Part shown: in pieces, positions 23,941 to 38,000 of the stretch
Position numbering within the stretch: position 1 is the first letter of the stretch
How the letters are laid out: the number at the start of each line of letters is the position of its first letter
From: Triatoma infestans
Lineage: Eukaryota > Arthropoda > Insecta > Hemiptera > Reduviidae
Assembly (NCBI GenBank): GCA_011037195.1
Contig: JAAEAF010000193.1
Location: 1-64,000 of the forward strand
DNA length: 64,000 bases
Direction of reading: 5' to 3'
Program-made: the position numbers and the translations under genes
The notes under the pieces: generated by a model
Database searches by the model: none
Told to the model about the DNA's origin: nothing
Seen by the model: the letters and a program-made list of their open reading frames with translations, nothing else

Positions 23941-25008
23941 GAAAATTCTATTAACAGAATATTTTGCTTTAGAATTATGGGCCTGGCTACCCATTTGAAA
24001 GAATGCGTCTTATCCACATTCCTAATAATAATAGCATAATTTAGACAATAAATTTAAAAAAGTCAAAAATTTTAGCCTAAATATTGAAAATTTAAATTCC
24101 GACGGTTCGCAAAACTACTAATGATATTAACTGTAAGTTTACGATATAAGATACACACCAAACTCTATGAATATGTAGGGTCTTGTAACAGTACTAACTT
24201 TCTTTCCATATTGGGAATAAAATTCTTGGGCTATATCTTCTAGATATGAAAACGCTAGTCTTTTAGAAAAACTTCTTTCACACAAGACTAGATAACAAAC
24301 TTCCTTTTCTATTAGGTAACTGTAAATAAAATGTAAACTGCAAAATAATGTTTTCTAAAAATGTTCACTTTACTTATATTTAAAAAAGTAGCAATGAAAT
24401 TTTTCAATCAAACTAAATGTTTTCTTAGTATCCAAAAATAGGAAGAATTTGAATACTTATATGAAAAATTTTTTTTTACTTTACACTAGTGGTTTTTCCT
24501 GAGCACTAGAGGTAAGAAACCTGTTTCAATAGGCCGGCAATGTAAAAATTAGGTGGTTCTCTGAAAAAGATGTCAACTAGCCATAAATGTATATGTACGA
24601 AACGTACCTAAGTAAAGTTTGGAGCCTGGTTGGAGAATAATATACAGAAAATGAATATTTTATTATATTTTAATACTAACTGGTAGCAGCAAAGTAAACA
24701 AATTTAAAAACTAATATTTTTTGGCAAATTAGAGAAAAAACTCTTACTGAAACAAATAAGGCCCTGTTTCCAGTGTACACTGAGGAGGACTCTGTGGTGA
24801 CAGTTTTCTGAATAACATTTTTGCTTGGTTTTGATATTCTAAAGTACTACGTCCTGACTAGAACATTTGAAAAGAATGTAAGAAATCTAAAGTTATTACT
24901 ATCTAAATTCAAATTTAAATTCTAATAAAATACCTGTTCATCATCTTGGACGGTAGCCGCCAAAGGTAAACCGTCAGTTACCCTCGCTATCATTGTCATT
25001 AAAACCAT
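23384..25008 (-). CDS. SEC22: Vesicle-trafficking R-SNARE SEC22
   Basis: An R-SNARE for ER-Golgi transport in both directions. A complete five-exon gene on the minus strand has exons 25008-24934, 24857-24748, 24319-24159, 23777-23631 and 23532-23384, joining in phase to 213 residues (vertebrate SEC22B is 215). The start [18 protein letters not shown] is the canonical N terminus. An N-terminal longin domain (about 2-120) includes [10 protein letters not shown] and RPYIFIEF. The SNARE motif follows (about 130-190, [17 protein letters not shown]), with zero-layer Arg159 in VLQRG. A C-terminal membrane anchor (about 195-213) ends in FWIL. It is head-to-head with SEC16, 3.1 kb away. A 226-bp MITE lies in the intron between exons 3 and 4. 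Confidence 0.97.
23890..24115. mobile_element. Tc1/mariner-type MITE in a SEC22 intron
   Basis: Terminal inverted repeats GTTTTGCGAACTGTG and GTTTTGCGAACCGTC (reverse complement of the right end) match at 13 of 15 positions and are bordered by TA at 23888-23889 and 24116-24117, as for Tc1/mariner elements. It contains a 29-nt A run (23910-23938) and no ORF. Confidence 0.75.
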
Positions 25009-28000
25009 TTTTGCTATTACTGCTTTAAATGCACCAACGATATAAAAAAGTTATCACAAATCAAATTTATGGTGCCATAGACACATGCAGCACAAATCTT
25101 TCTGATGGCTATAACTTAGGTACTAATACCATTACTTCTCACTCGTCAGCTTACAATCACCTGATTTTATTACACGTTGTTCTTGTAAGGTTTACCAACC
25201 GAAATTTTCTTAACTTTTCGTGTATTGCATTTTTTTTATTTTAAGATTGCAGTTATCAGTATTTATGAATTTAGTATACACCGTAGCAACCAATTAAATA
25301 GAATTAGTTGTAAATTATTATTTTTTTAACTTTTTAGTGAAAATCTTTAAGAGATTAAAGAAGGCAAGGAAAGGAGTGTTGTTAAGTGTCGTCTGTGTAT
25401 ATAGTAGTGCTTAGAGATGTCCTCGATTTTCAATGACGTGAGGTAGTTGAGAGCTTACATTTTAAATGTCGTTTATAGTTAATTGTTAAACATTAGATTA
25501 GCACAATCCTTAATATGTATAGTTTAATTGACTTCAAATGTGAACCCTGAATGTTTTTTTGGTTTATGTTTTTTAGCTGAATTTTCACTACGACTTCGCT
25601 GTTGTTAACCATATGTGAGTTTTCTTCAGATTCTTTTTCTCCTCATGTGAAATATTTCTTCACATTAAACTTATATAAAATTAAGTAAAACCAATTAAAA
25701 TAAGAACAATCCAATTTTAGCGATTATTCTTATTGAAGTGCTAAAAATTAAAAATATAAGGTCAATATTTTACTTATTTAATTTTTTTTTTAAAGACTCT
25801 TTTATGTATTTAACATTCATAATTGTAATATAGTTTTCTCAGTATAGTTTTCTCTATCGACTATAAATTTGTAAGTACTGAAATTGTTAATATTAGTTCC
25901 ATATGTAATTTTATAACGCAGAATTTGAAATAGAAAACATCTTACAGTTAACTATTCTATAGTAATTAGTGATAGAAATACTTGTTTAATAGTTTTTAAT
26001 AATGCCACTTTTATCCTTTCTACTTTCTCTGACTTGATACATATGTAGGAAATGTTGTGCTTTCTCTTTAATGTATTTCTAATTCGCAGCCTATGCTGAA
26101 CTAGCTCACTAAATGTCTCTGCATTCGTTTTTTGTCTTGCCATTCTAATTAAATAATTTAAACGCCGACATTTTGTTTTTAATATTTTATTAATTTCGTG
26201 CATTGCCAAAAGAATATAAGAGAACTGCAATATTACTCGAGAGATATTACTAACATTTACCCTTTATTGAAGCCTGTTGTATAAATATGTTTCTAATAAG
26301 GCAATTTTATTTGGAAATTTCTTACAATATTTGGTTGAGTGAGTTAACGTTAAGTATGGACTGGTTGTAAATTATATTATAAATGTGATTAAACAAATCG
26401 ATCCATTCAAACAAATGCATTGATACAGACTATACTGTATCAGAGATATACTATAATTTTGTTAATTTGATTTTTAAAAAAACTGCATTTTTTTTAATAT
26501 TTTGTAGTTTAATATTCTGTACATTATAATCAAGTTAATTCTGAATCTGTTAAAATTATTGGCAAATGATTTGTTTTTATTTATTTATTTTCTCAGAGAT
26601 ATAAAAGTCCTCTTTTTCGGTTAAAAACAAATTATTTAACAGATGATGATACTTAAAATTATATTATTATTAGCCCTGAATATATGATTTATTCAGTTAA
26701 ACTAGAAATTCATGAAAGCTCTTTAGAATGAGAATTTATTAAAGCGCGGTTTTTCTTGAAATTATCATTCTTAATTCATAAGAGTATATAAAATTGTTAG
26801 CGTAAAAATTTAACAATTGATTGCAAATGAACCAAAATTTAACTCGAGTGTAATTAGTTTCTCTCTCTTTTTTTTTTTAATAGTTTATTTAAAATAATAA
26901 ACTAAAATTTTATTGGCACGCTGATTGTAATAAGTAAAAATTCTATTACTTACGAGATCGCTTTAAAAAGGGAATCCTTCAGTAGGGGTTATCCAGATAG
27001 GTTTAAATTTAATAAACATCTTTCTCTTACTGCAATTATGACATTTGTAATTGAAAAATTTCATTCAAAGTTGGAATAGGAATATTTAGTTACCTTCAAT
27101 TCTGTGTTGGCGGTGGAACCAAGCATTCCATTACACATAAAAGGCAGTTAAGAGGTAGTCTTATGTCGCAAACTCCCACCTCCGTCTTCTAACATGAATT
27201 TTCCAAGAAAAATGATAGAAGTAAAAGTTGGAAATCTTTACAAGAGTTGTAACAAGTGTAGAGGAAATATTTGTTCGAGAAAATTGGGAAATTAAGAACA
27301 ATCATTAGTAAAATAGCATTTCTGAGTTAACCAGTTCTTTATATATGGAATTTTTGCAAAACATTTAACTTCCTTAATAATAAATGCCTAAATAATAATA
27401 TACAGGTAGGGAACCGAACACTATTAAGAAATGCACTTTATAGGGTATCCTAACGTCACAGCGCTCCTAGAAACCCCACTAAGATGAATTTTTCCAGAGT
27501 AATGTTTCTAATAAAGGTTTCTAGAATTTATACGTATAGTATTATACCAGAGCTTTGTAGCGATTTCGATAAAATGAGCCACAAACTGCAAATCTATTTA
27601 ACAAGAAGGTATTTCCGGTTGCCTGATTTTGACCATTACTTATTGTTGGATGATCTGTAAGAAACTAAGTGAAAAGTCAGGTTCAATTTTCCATTTATTT
27701 TTACACACAGACAGACACGTATATACATACACGCAGGGACAGTTATAACATATACATATATCTTCCAAGAGAGAATTTCTAAAAACCACTTTTTCTTGCT
27801 TGGGTACCTCATAAGAAAAGAACCGTTGTCTAAAATCATCTTCTTCATACTCATGAACATACATATATTTCCAAAAACTCATTTTCGAAAATTGTTTTGA
27901 GAGCAATACATTCTCTTGTAGAAGTATATTAACTAGATTGATTCACTATTTCAGTAGAATGAAGAGTTATTAGTGTACAAGTTTTTGAAAACTGGAAATT

Positions 28001-28080
28001 AGAATTTGAAAAAGTGCAAATTTTAGATTAGTAGTGGTATCTCGATTTGTAGTTCTCATATGATTGAATTTTATTTTTAG
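25009..28080. promoter_or_regulatory. SEC22 / SEC16 divergent intergenic region
   Basis: 3.1 kb between two head-to-head secretory-pathway genes. It must hold the promoters of both genes and at least one SEC16 5' UTR exon, because an acceptor (tttttag) ends at 28080, 17 nt before the SEC16 ATG. I could not define core promoter elements. A 92-codon minus ORF (25952-26230) is Lys-rich without a recognised domain. Bases about 27070-27650 hold an R270-type repeat. Confidence 0.5.
27070..27650 (-). repeat. Dispersed repeat R270, minus orientation
   Basis: The reverse strand shows caaccggaaataccttc and the aaacattactctgg / ggggtttctaggagc blocks, which parallel the copies at 17515 and 47060. Diverged, so the boundaries are approximate. 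Confidence 0.4.
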
Positions 28081-28097
28081 AGCTAGTTTGCGAGAAT

Positions 28098-29029
28098 ATG
28101 AATCATAGCGAGCAAGACCCTTGGACTTGGGGTTATGAGGATAATAATACTACTGAAGATAGTCAACATAACGAATGGGCTTGGCACACGACTACTTCAG
28201 TTACAGCTGACATTAAGAAAAATAAGGTAACAAAAAAAAAAAAACTGTTTTTAGCGGTTTTAGAAGTTACAAAATGCCAACTTACTCAGCCTAAAAGTAA
28301 TAACTGTCTATCAATAAAGTTTATATTTCAAACCAATCGCTCACTAGATCAAACGACATTGTATAAAAACGAGGAATAATACTTCTAGGCTGTGGTGCTT
28401 ATAATGTTTGGAAGCTAGACGGTGTGTTTAGTGAAATACAAATTGCTGATAATTTAGCCAGTCCAAAAACGTCCTATTACCAGATTTTCCTATGTGATCT
28501 CACATCTGGACTCGACATTCTTGGATGGAGATAGCTTTTCCACAAAATTCCAGAACCGAATTAAAGTCACATCATTTTAGTACATTAAAGCAACTTTTCC
28601 CTAGTAAAGTACATATTAAACTCCATTAAATTTGAGTTGCAAACCGCTTATCCGAAACACAAAAGAGAACAGTAAACTTCACCTAGTAAATTGTCATCCA
28701 TTCATGAGCAGGCACCTCTTATAAGCAATTCAAAGATATTATCTTTATTTTATGCCTGTATTATTCCATCTTTATATTTTACTTGGGTTTTTATAGGATA
28801 TTTCTAATCGATTGAAACATCCGCCTAATCAAGGATCTGATTACTTTGATACAATTAATTTGCGTAATACATCGCATCATGTACAGCACAATTGGGCTCT
28901 TGGAGATACAGTCCAAACCAACTATGCTAATTATCTCTCACAATCCAATCCATCAAATTATTTTAATAACAATTGTCAAACTGATGTTGAAAATAAGGAA
29001 GTGGCACCACCTGATAATCAGTGCAGTAG
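28098..29029 (+). CDS. SEC16: SEC16 exons 1-2 (N terminus)
   Basis: Exon 1, 28098-28226 (codons 1-43), starts [13 protein letters not shown] and is rich in Trp, Asp and His. Its donor (AAG|GTAACA) is weak, and reading through would give an intronic extension ending at 28379. Exon 2, 28797-29029 (to codon 121), is Asn/Gln-rich and ends AG|GTAAGA. The start is chosen because it is the first ATG after the 28080 acceptor and opens the only frame that joins all later exons. Confidence 0.88.
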
Positions 29030-32000
29030 GTAAGAAATTTGAAATTATTTTTTATGTTCGCTTATTGTTATTTTTTTAAGTTAACATTTCTTATTGTGTT
29101 AAAGGAATACTCATCAACCTTCATTGCCGAAGGATCCTAAACAAGGTCGACCCATTCAAGAACAGATGACAGTTCCTACATCCCTGTTTAATCAAAATAC
29201 ACAGTTGCCAGAGACCAGTGGAACTTCTATATCTGGACCACCATTTGGTTCTAAGAAATGTGATCAGCAGGACAATACGTTCCAGCATCCAAATGAATAT
29301 ACGAATTCTGCAGCTAATGCATCATCAAATGCATCACAACCTCCCAGAAGCCACCATTACAATATTCCAATGTCCCATTCTAAAGATCCATCTTTTTATT
29401 TCTCCCCACCTACTCCTTCAAATGAAGCTGTATCTAGATATAAAACCCAGCAAAGTAGTTTGAATGATTTACCATCTCAAAAGCAAATAGATTCAAACAA
29501 TTTACTTAGCAATATTCCATTTCATTCCGCACCCAATCCCACAGTGAGCAGTAATTCTACGGATCAAATTCCTCAGCATTCAAATAGTATCCCTCCAACA
29601 AATACTTCTGGTGCTTTTCATCATGAAAAAAGTATTCTTGAACCGACTTTGTTTCCTTTGAATAATAACACTTCCCAAATTATGCATCAGCAAGTACGTG
29701 ATGGTTCTCGGAATGAGCAGATAAAATCTCATTTTTCTCAGCAAAATTTGTCTCTTAAGGAAAAAACTTCAAGTGTATTCTGTGCTCCTAAAGCAGATAA
29801 TGAAATGGCTTCAAATCAAACAGATTTTTCGTCTCATTTATCCAATTCAAATGTTTTAACCGAGGACGTTGATCTTTACCATCCTTCTAAACTAGAACTT
29901 AAAGAAAGTGATGAAACTTCTTCTATGCCACCTCAATTCGACTATCAAGGTTCTCATAAACCTCCGGAGCAATCCCAAGTATCTAATCAAATGTCCGTTT
30001 TTCAGCCATCTTCATTTCAACGTCCTTCCTTTGCTCATCAGCCATCAGTTTCTCAACAACTTCTAATTTCTCAGCACACTTCAAGTCCTCAACAAACTTC
30101 TGATTCCCAACATTTTTCGGTTTCTCAGCAACCACCCATTTCTCATTCCGTGCCTGTTTCTCAGCAACCTTCTTTGTTTCACCATGTATCTGCTTCTCAT
30201 CCCCTTCCTATTTCGCAACACCAGCCAGTTCCTCAGCAGCAGCCTATGGCACAACAGCCTCCTACTTCTCAACATTTACCGGTTTCTCAGCACCAGTCTA
30301 TTGTGCAGCAACCTCCGATTTCTCAGCACCTATCGGTTTCTCAGCAACAAGTCATTGCGCAGCAACCTCCTATTTCTCAACATCAGCAGTTTTCTCATCA
30401 CCCAGCCATTGCGCAGCAACTTCCTATTTCCCAAAATGTTTCTATGCACCAAGCCAATATCCAACAGCCTCCTATTTCTCAACTACTATTGGTTTCTCAG
30501 CATCCTCCAGTTTCTCAGGAGTCTACGATTCCTCATCAATCTCTAGGCCCTCAGCAAAATCCTGTTTCTCAACTCCAACCATTACCTCAGAACCTTTCAA
30601 ATGCTCAGCTACCTCCTGTATCTCAATACCTTCCAGCTTCTCAACAACCTCCAGACCTTCAGCAAACGCCTATTTCTTCTCAACAATCTTCTACTTCTCA
30701 GCAACCTCTGACTACACAACAACCTCCGGATGTACAGCCATGTCCGCAAACTCAGCAGTCCATTCCACTTCATCAGCATACAAATTCTCAGCAGTCTCAA
30801 GTTTCTCATCATACGCAAGAAAATACTGATACTACGAATTTGCTTTCAAATGCTAACCAAAGGGCTAATCCCTCACAAGAAATATTTATGCCTGATTCTC
30901 ATAAAGTTCAGGCCAGTAATTTAAAAAGCTTACAAAGTGTTTCAGTCAGGGACTTTAGTTCTGCACCTTTGGATGAAAGCCAATTGCCTCAAGTTAGTTT
31001 ATCATCTAACGCACAGCAAAGAGATAAAGATGCAACAAGTATTACTCAAACTAGATACACCCCATCTCCTCAGCAACAACATCGATCTCAAACTCCATCT
31101 AACGTAGCTCCACCTCCAAGCTCTTTAATCTCACAGAATATTAATTCCACCAGTTCATTAACCGAAATAAAAAAAGATGAGATAGAAAATGTTCCTTTTG
31201 ACAACGATACAAGTACTTCTAGGAATCAGATGTCTTTTAACTTTCAGAATATTATTCCAGTCGCTTCCAGCAGCCCTGTCCCAGTTCAGAACATTCCTGA
31301 AAATCAAGAAAGGCTTCCTGAAAATCATGAGTTGCCCGATAATACTGAAAATTTACATCAAGATATGAAAAAATTATCATTGAATAGAGAGGTTTGTATT
31401 ATTATAATTATTATTATTATTATTTCATATTTAACTACTATTTTGTTAATTATAACTAAAATTTTAGGTAGAAAATGATTCTCAGATTCACTGTCAGGTA
31501 GATCGTAATCAGTACTTAGAAACAGGTCATCTATCAGGACCTAAGGATCATATTTCAGTTGATAATTCTCCAAACGTTGAAGCAATCGATGAAAGTTTGT
31601 GTTAATTTTTATTTTTTTTACTTTTTCGTTTATAAATTTATATATAAATTTTAGTATGCTTTACTTAAATTTTACTATTGTAGTAAATTTTAATAACTAA
31701 TATATATTAGTTTCTAAGATTTTTATCCGTCATAGCATACTTCCTTTCATTAATTCAAACCGGTTTCAAATTTTCTTCCACCGTCAAAGTTTAGTTCATC
31801 AAGTTTATTTATAGAAGTTGACTTCTATATACAAAGTTTCCGTCACATAATAGTAGAAGCCAACTTAATGAACCAATTTCCACTTATTTCTTTCGTTTTG
31901 CATCATTGGGTTCTATCTAAATTTTTGGCAATCTGATAAGGTATTGTTCGTGACTGAATGAGACTCAACCGGAATATAACATTCTTTTTCAAAATAATGT

Positions 32001-35000
32001 TATAAGTTTTCGATATCATTTCTATAATGAGGTTCCTCGTTGCTTGACTCTAGTGTAAAATTTTGAATGATCTGGGCTTATTTTTCTGAGATAAAAGAAA
32101 ATTCGAAACCGATCAGAATGACGGATCTAATTTCTAAGTGATGACAGAAACAAAAACAAAAAATAGCCAAAAGTTTATTGGTCCACGTTTCTGACATTCA
32201 TCAGAGAATTAATAACTATTAACTTTTTGTACTTGCTTCAAATAGAAATAGAAAGACCTCCATTAAAATCATGAGTTGCCCGATAATAAAGAAAAGTTAC
32301 TTATGATATGAAAAAATGATCATTGAATAGGGACGTTCATGAAGTCTTCCATATTTAAAAGTTTTTTATTGTTTTGTTAATTATTATTAAACTTCTGAGA
32401 GCAAATGATTCACAGAGTCACATGCAGATAGTTCAATGGTAAAGGAATAATTTCATAAAAGAATATAAATTCCTTAACATTTTTGAATTCGGAGAAACTA
32501 AATTGTATTTTAAGAAAAAAAAAAATTTTAAAGTTTAAGAAAAATAGTTTAAAAAAAAATTTTTTTCTTTGCCCCTGCCAGCCCGTTTTATTTTTAAGAT
32601 ATTTATATCTTATGAAAACTGTTAAAACATGAATCCCTATAATTTTTATTTCGGAACTTACCATCGTGGGCTACATACAACTGTGTAACAATACAATTCT
32701 GGTCCGTGCTAAATATGGACCGTAATAAAATGTCTTAACTCATGTATTTTATTTTACTTCCTTTATACATTAAGTTAATTCTGTTAAGATTTTATAATTT
32801 GAAGACATTAACGGTTTAAAAAAATCATGAACTCAACAACTACGGTATAGTGTTGAGTGATAAGTGTAAGAAAGCAAGTATTAAATGGAAAGTGTAAGAA
32901 ACCTTAGCTCATATATTTGGTTACTTCTGCAGACTATTATTTATAACAAAGGATGATTAGAAAGATATCGTTTCATTATTTTTTTAATCATCCAGTTTGG
33001 TGGAAAGTCGCACTTTCGGTTGAAGGATTTTGCATTAGTCAAATGCATTAGTAGTACCTAAACGGAAACCAAGTTTGAGGTTCCTGTGATTTTTCGTTTA
33101 TTTTGTTCACATACATACAATTTCACACCAACATTGGCAATAGTACATACATCTCTTCTTATCCACAAAAATAAATAGAAAATTTCGTAAGAAGTGATAG
33201 TTTTACAAAATCAATTATAAGGTTATTATATGATAAGGTTTCTTTAAACTCATTATATAATATAGATATATATATATAGTACATAATATATATATTATAT
33301 ATATACAACCAACTGCATATAATATATATATATATTATATTATATATATATATATATAATATTAGATTATAATATATAAATAACCATTAGAGCAGTAGTT
33401 CGTGGAGCTTGCAACTGGATAAACTGTATAGACCATTGATAAAAGGATACTTCCAGTTAACGAATTTTGACTAATAAACTTGCTGCAATCGGAGGGATCA
33501 TACTGAAATGACATATCAAGTATGAGCTTACTGCAATTTTTCTTTTCTAAGTTAAGCTGGTTCTCTTTTGATATATATATATAGAGAGAGAGAGAAAGAG
33601 AGAGAGATTGATTGATCATTCTTTGGACCGCAAAACTTATATTTCCGTTGAAAACTCAATTTCGAAAGTTTGACACTATCCCAAATTTCCTAGGTAAGGG
33701 TTCTCGAACCTTGCCAAGGCGATTTTTATTGGGGGAGTATGTGCTGCATATCTCATTGTCATACTTTAAAATTTCTCTTTATTAAATTAAAGAAATTTGA
33801 ATTTAAGGCGAAGCACCACCTCCAGGTCTTCATCGATTAGTGACTGGCCAAGGCTGTGAAACTAGAGGCTCTCTCTCAGTTGGTGATCATCCATTACTTA
33901 TGGTTGGGGCTGACTCTACAATAGTTGATGACAATAGACAAAGTTCACCTTCATCTTCAATTGCTGGTTCAGGTAACATTTACAGTTAGAATTAAAAATA
34001 AAATATAAAAATTTCTAACTGCTACAATAGTTACAGTGTGGTTAGGAGATCTTTAACTTGTATTGTATTTCAGATACTAGAAATGCTCAAAACGGGCCGG
34101 TAGGAGATAGTGAAGTACATACTCGATCAGGAAGATTAGTGCAAGGTCAAAGTATAGGAGATGATACAGACGGTATAAGAGAAGTTCCTGGAGAAGCCAC
34201 CCCTTTTCACAATAGAATTGTTTTGGGACAAATGGGAAGGGGTATTACACCTCCACTTGTACAAGATAATAGTACGGCAAGAGGTTGTAATTTGTTTTTA
34301 TATGATATTTTAATTGATGTATTCCAGCTTTTTATGTAATAAAAATGTTGGGTTCAATAATATGAAATTTTAGATTACCAAATTAATTTGTAGTCTTCAA
34401 ACAGTCTTATCTTTTGGGACTTTTAACAGTTAAACTCTTAAAATATGTAGGATGGAAGGGAATAGCTAAGTGGTTAGCGTACTCCCATGCAGAGGACCCG
34501 AGTTCGAGTCCAGCTTTGCTGTCCTTAGATTTTTTTCTTCCTAGGAGCCTCTACAAGTCCCTGTCCGGTGATGGGCAGTGTTGTCTGTAACGAGAGAACA
34601 CTGTCCGAAAGCCGGCAGTGCTGGACTAAGAAGGCTCCGGGCGCCAGTGTTGACGCGCCTTAAATAAAAAAAAAAATATGTAGGAAGTGATTTTTATTTT
34701 AGGAGACAATTCAAGAGAAAGAGAAATCGTGGGACGTATGGTTTTAGGTGAACGATATGATGATAGAGATCTTTCGCAAACTGTCAATACTCAGGATGAT
34801 TTCAGACAATCTCATAGGAGTTTAAGAAGAAGTAGGCGTGGAGAGTAAGTTTTATAATTTCGTTCCTTATAATAATTTCCATTATTATTATTAGCTGATA
34901 TATATTTTTATGTATAATTTTTGTTTTATAAGGAGTAGTTATGAAGATGAAGATCATGATTATCCTAGTGACAGAGACCGGCGTGTCGATGAATATAAAA

Positions 35001-38000
35001 GACGTGGTGGAGATGACAGGGTACGTCACAGGAATCGACGCGAGCAAAGGTCTATTTTTATTTTCATTTTATTAATATATATATATATTTTTATTTATTG
35101 TTCCACACACATCATTAATCGTTATTGCTTTTTAACAGATCCCCGGAGTATAGAAGTGATGAGGAATTTGAAGATAGACGTGGATTTAGTAGAATGGGAA
35201 GGAGTGAAAGGTACAGTTATTCTCCCTGAAATTTAAAAATATTATTTAAAATATTCATACTATTTGCTTTTATTCCAATTGACAGAATTTTCTTCGAAAG
35301 GAATTTTTACATTAAAAGAGTTTTAAGAAGAATTAAACGTTAAATGATACTAAGTTCTGTGCCCCTAAAATTATTTTTTTGGGGGAAAATGCTATAAATA
35401 AATGTAAAGGGTCCTTTATATAGTTGAACCTAAAAACATAAACATATACATCCATAACCATTAGAGTAGTAGTTCGTGAAGCTTGCAACTGGATAAACTG
35501 TATAGACCATTGATAAAATAATACTTCCAGTTAACGAATTTTGACTAATAAACTTGCTACATCCGGAGGGATCATACTGAAATGACATATCAAGTATGAA
35601 GTTACTGCAATTTTTCTTTTCTTAGTTAAGCTGTTCTCTTTTGGTAAATATTAAGTTTTTAATTTCATAGTCTATAAAAATATTTATTCCCTTAAAATTT
35701 CCATAGCGGATCTATGAGAAGATTTACTTCAAAATCCGTGACTTTACTAAAAAGATTTTTCACATCTAACGTGTTCGAAAAAATTTCTAACGGTTATATT
35801 ATCTTTTAACTTTCTTATTCTATGAATATTTTTCCGATATTATTTATTTTAAGGACGTTTTGGAAGATGTACGAGGCTTCCGCATTCATTGATTGCTTCT
35901 TCCATATGTTTTTGTGGTTCCATCACCAACCAATATTAGTTGTGTAAATGTAATGTAAAAATTCTGAGCTTAAAGAGAAATTGTCTTATAGAAACTGAAG
36001 TAAGCGATGAGAGAAAGTCGTAAGAGTGTTTCATATGGGCGCTTCTGCCGCACTTAAAAATATTAGTTTTTTAATGACTAATTTCTTTCTCATTATTAGG
36101 AGGCCCCGTGATTTTTCACCAGATATGACGTACTATAACAACAGTTATTATAGAGACGATCATAGGTTGTTATACTTTATTTTGAAATATTTTTTTTTGA
36201 ATTTATTATCCACTTTAATGTCTAAATAACTTAGTAAATATTTTTAGAAGACATAGAAGATATGACCATTATAGAGATGAATATGACGATTATTATTATC
36301 GAGAAAACAGATCACGGCCATCTAGTAGGACTGGATCTGATTACAGACGCATGACTATGGACTACTTTTCTGGAAGAGTTAACCCAAGGCCTATGTTCTA
36401 TACTGATTTAGTAGGAGGTTTGTACTGAGTGCATTACTCTTATTATTTTAACTGCATCTTTCTTAATATTCAATACTTACTCTGTAATCATATTTTTTAG
36501 GGATTCCTTACAATCCTCGAGCCCCAGAAGAATATTATGAAGCTATGAGAAGACTTGATCCTATGGGATATGCTGCTTGGTATAATCAGTACATGAATAG
36601 TAGATACAATGTTCAACAGACCCAATCCAACTATAACAACGATAGGGCAAGCGTTCATTCTGGCCAGAGCTCTACTAATAATCAGCGACCAACTGTTGAA
36701 ACGTAATTATTAATTATAAATTAATTTTTATTGTATTCGATGGAATTTATGTAACCAGTATAATTTGGTACTATTGTTTGATTTAGTCCACAAGCTGGAG
36801 TGGAGGAGGAAATTGGGAGAGATGAAGAAGAGTTTGTATCTGCTACTGCTCATATTAAAGGTGAACATAAATTATGATGCTTCTTAGAAAATACTTATAA
36901 ATACCAATTTATCCTTATATTGTACTGCCACCACCATTAATTATACATTGTTAACGACAACTAGATTTTAGGAAAAACTTCGTTTCAAGAAAACTTGTCA
37001 ATTATAATTTGTAGAAATTATAGAGAGTAAATCTTTATTATGTTTCACACCTAAAAGAATTACTGAGTCACTTCTAATGTACTTGAAAAGTTATCATCTG
37101 TGTAAGTTTAGCTTTGGCATTCCAGGAATTTTCACAGTATTTTTTATATGTATCACGTACTTACCAAAAAAAAATTTTGTTCCTCCGTACTTGTGAAAGT
37201 GTTTCGAGTAAGTGTTAATTTCATTTCCTAAAAAATTACTTCGAATGGCCCGAAGCAGAACTAAAAATATTTTTCGGATTAATGAACTCGTTTTGCCGAA
37301 ATGATATTTTAATCTTTGATATTTGGTCTTAAATAAGATTAAAACATTTTTTTTTCTAACAGGAATAATAGACAATTGTGGTCGTTTGATTGTTATTGAT
37401 CCTCATTATATGGATAACCAACGACGTAACGTCAATATCTACAAGATCTCAAAATTACAATCTGATCCTGATCTTGATGAATTCTTAGAAAGCCCTGGAC
37501 CTTTCATTCCGTAAGTAATTTTATAAAAACTTAGTAAAACTGTTTTATCTACAACTGTTACTAAAACTTATTATATTTACTAAAACTGTTACTGAATCAC
37601 ATTAATGTTCTTGAAAATTTTTCTCTTAAAGTTAAGCTTTGCTATCCTAGGGTATTTTCAAATTTTCGTTTTTGTTGGTTATTTGTAGATGTAGAATAAA
37701 AACGTTGTACTTCTTAATCTATAACCTGAAGTTATAGTTTTATTCTTGGCATACTCGTGTTTTAGAATTTCAATACCAATTTTCTCAATTTAATCATCGA
37801 ATATTTGTTTAATATTCAATCTTAATGGGTTATATGAAGAAAAGTGTGTACTTACTCTTGAGTACGTACTCCTGAGCGTGAAGTATATATATTGTAGTCG
37901 GTTGGCGAGAGGTTAGGTAAATTTGGTGGATGAGGCAATACTTGTATCCCAATTCGTTTAACTTTAAAGCGTTTGTTGTGCTATATGTAGTCGTCGGTCT

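Noticed and set aside
25952..26230. 92-codon Lys-rich minus ORF between SEC22 and SEC16
   Set aside because: No family recognised and no flanking splice or promoter signals that set it apart from chance.
28227..28379. Continuation of SEC16 exon 1 past its donor
   Set aside because: Stops at 28379 without conserved sequence. Splicing to 28797 keeps the frame with all later exons.
30081..30818. Minus-strand ORFs rich in Leu and Arg
   Set aside because: Mirror images of the Ser/Gln/Pro heptads of SEC16 exon 3, with no start context or homology.
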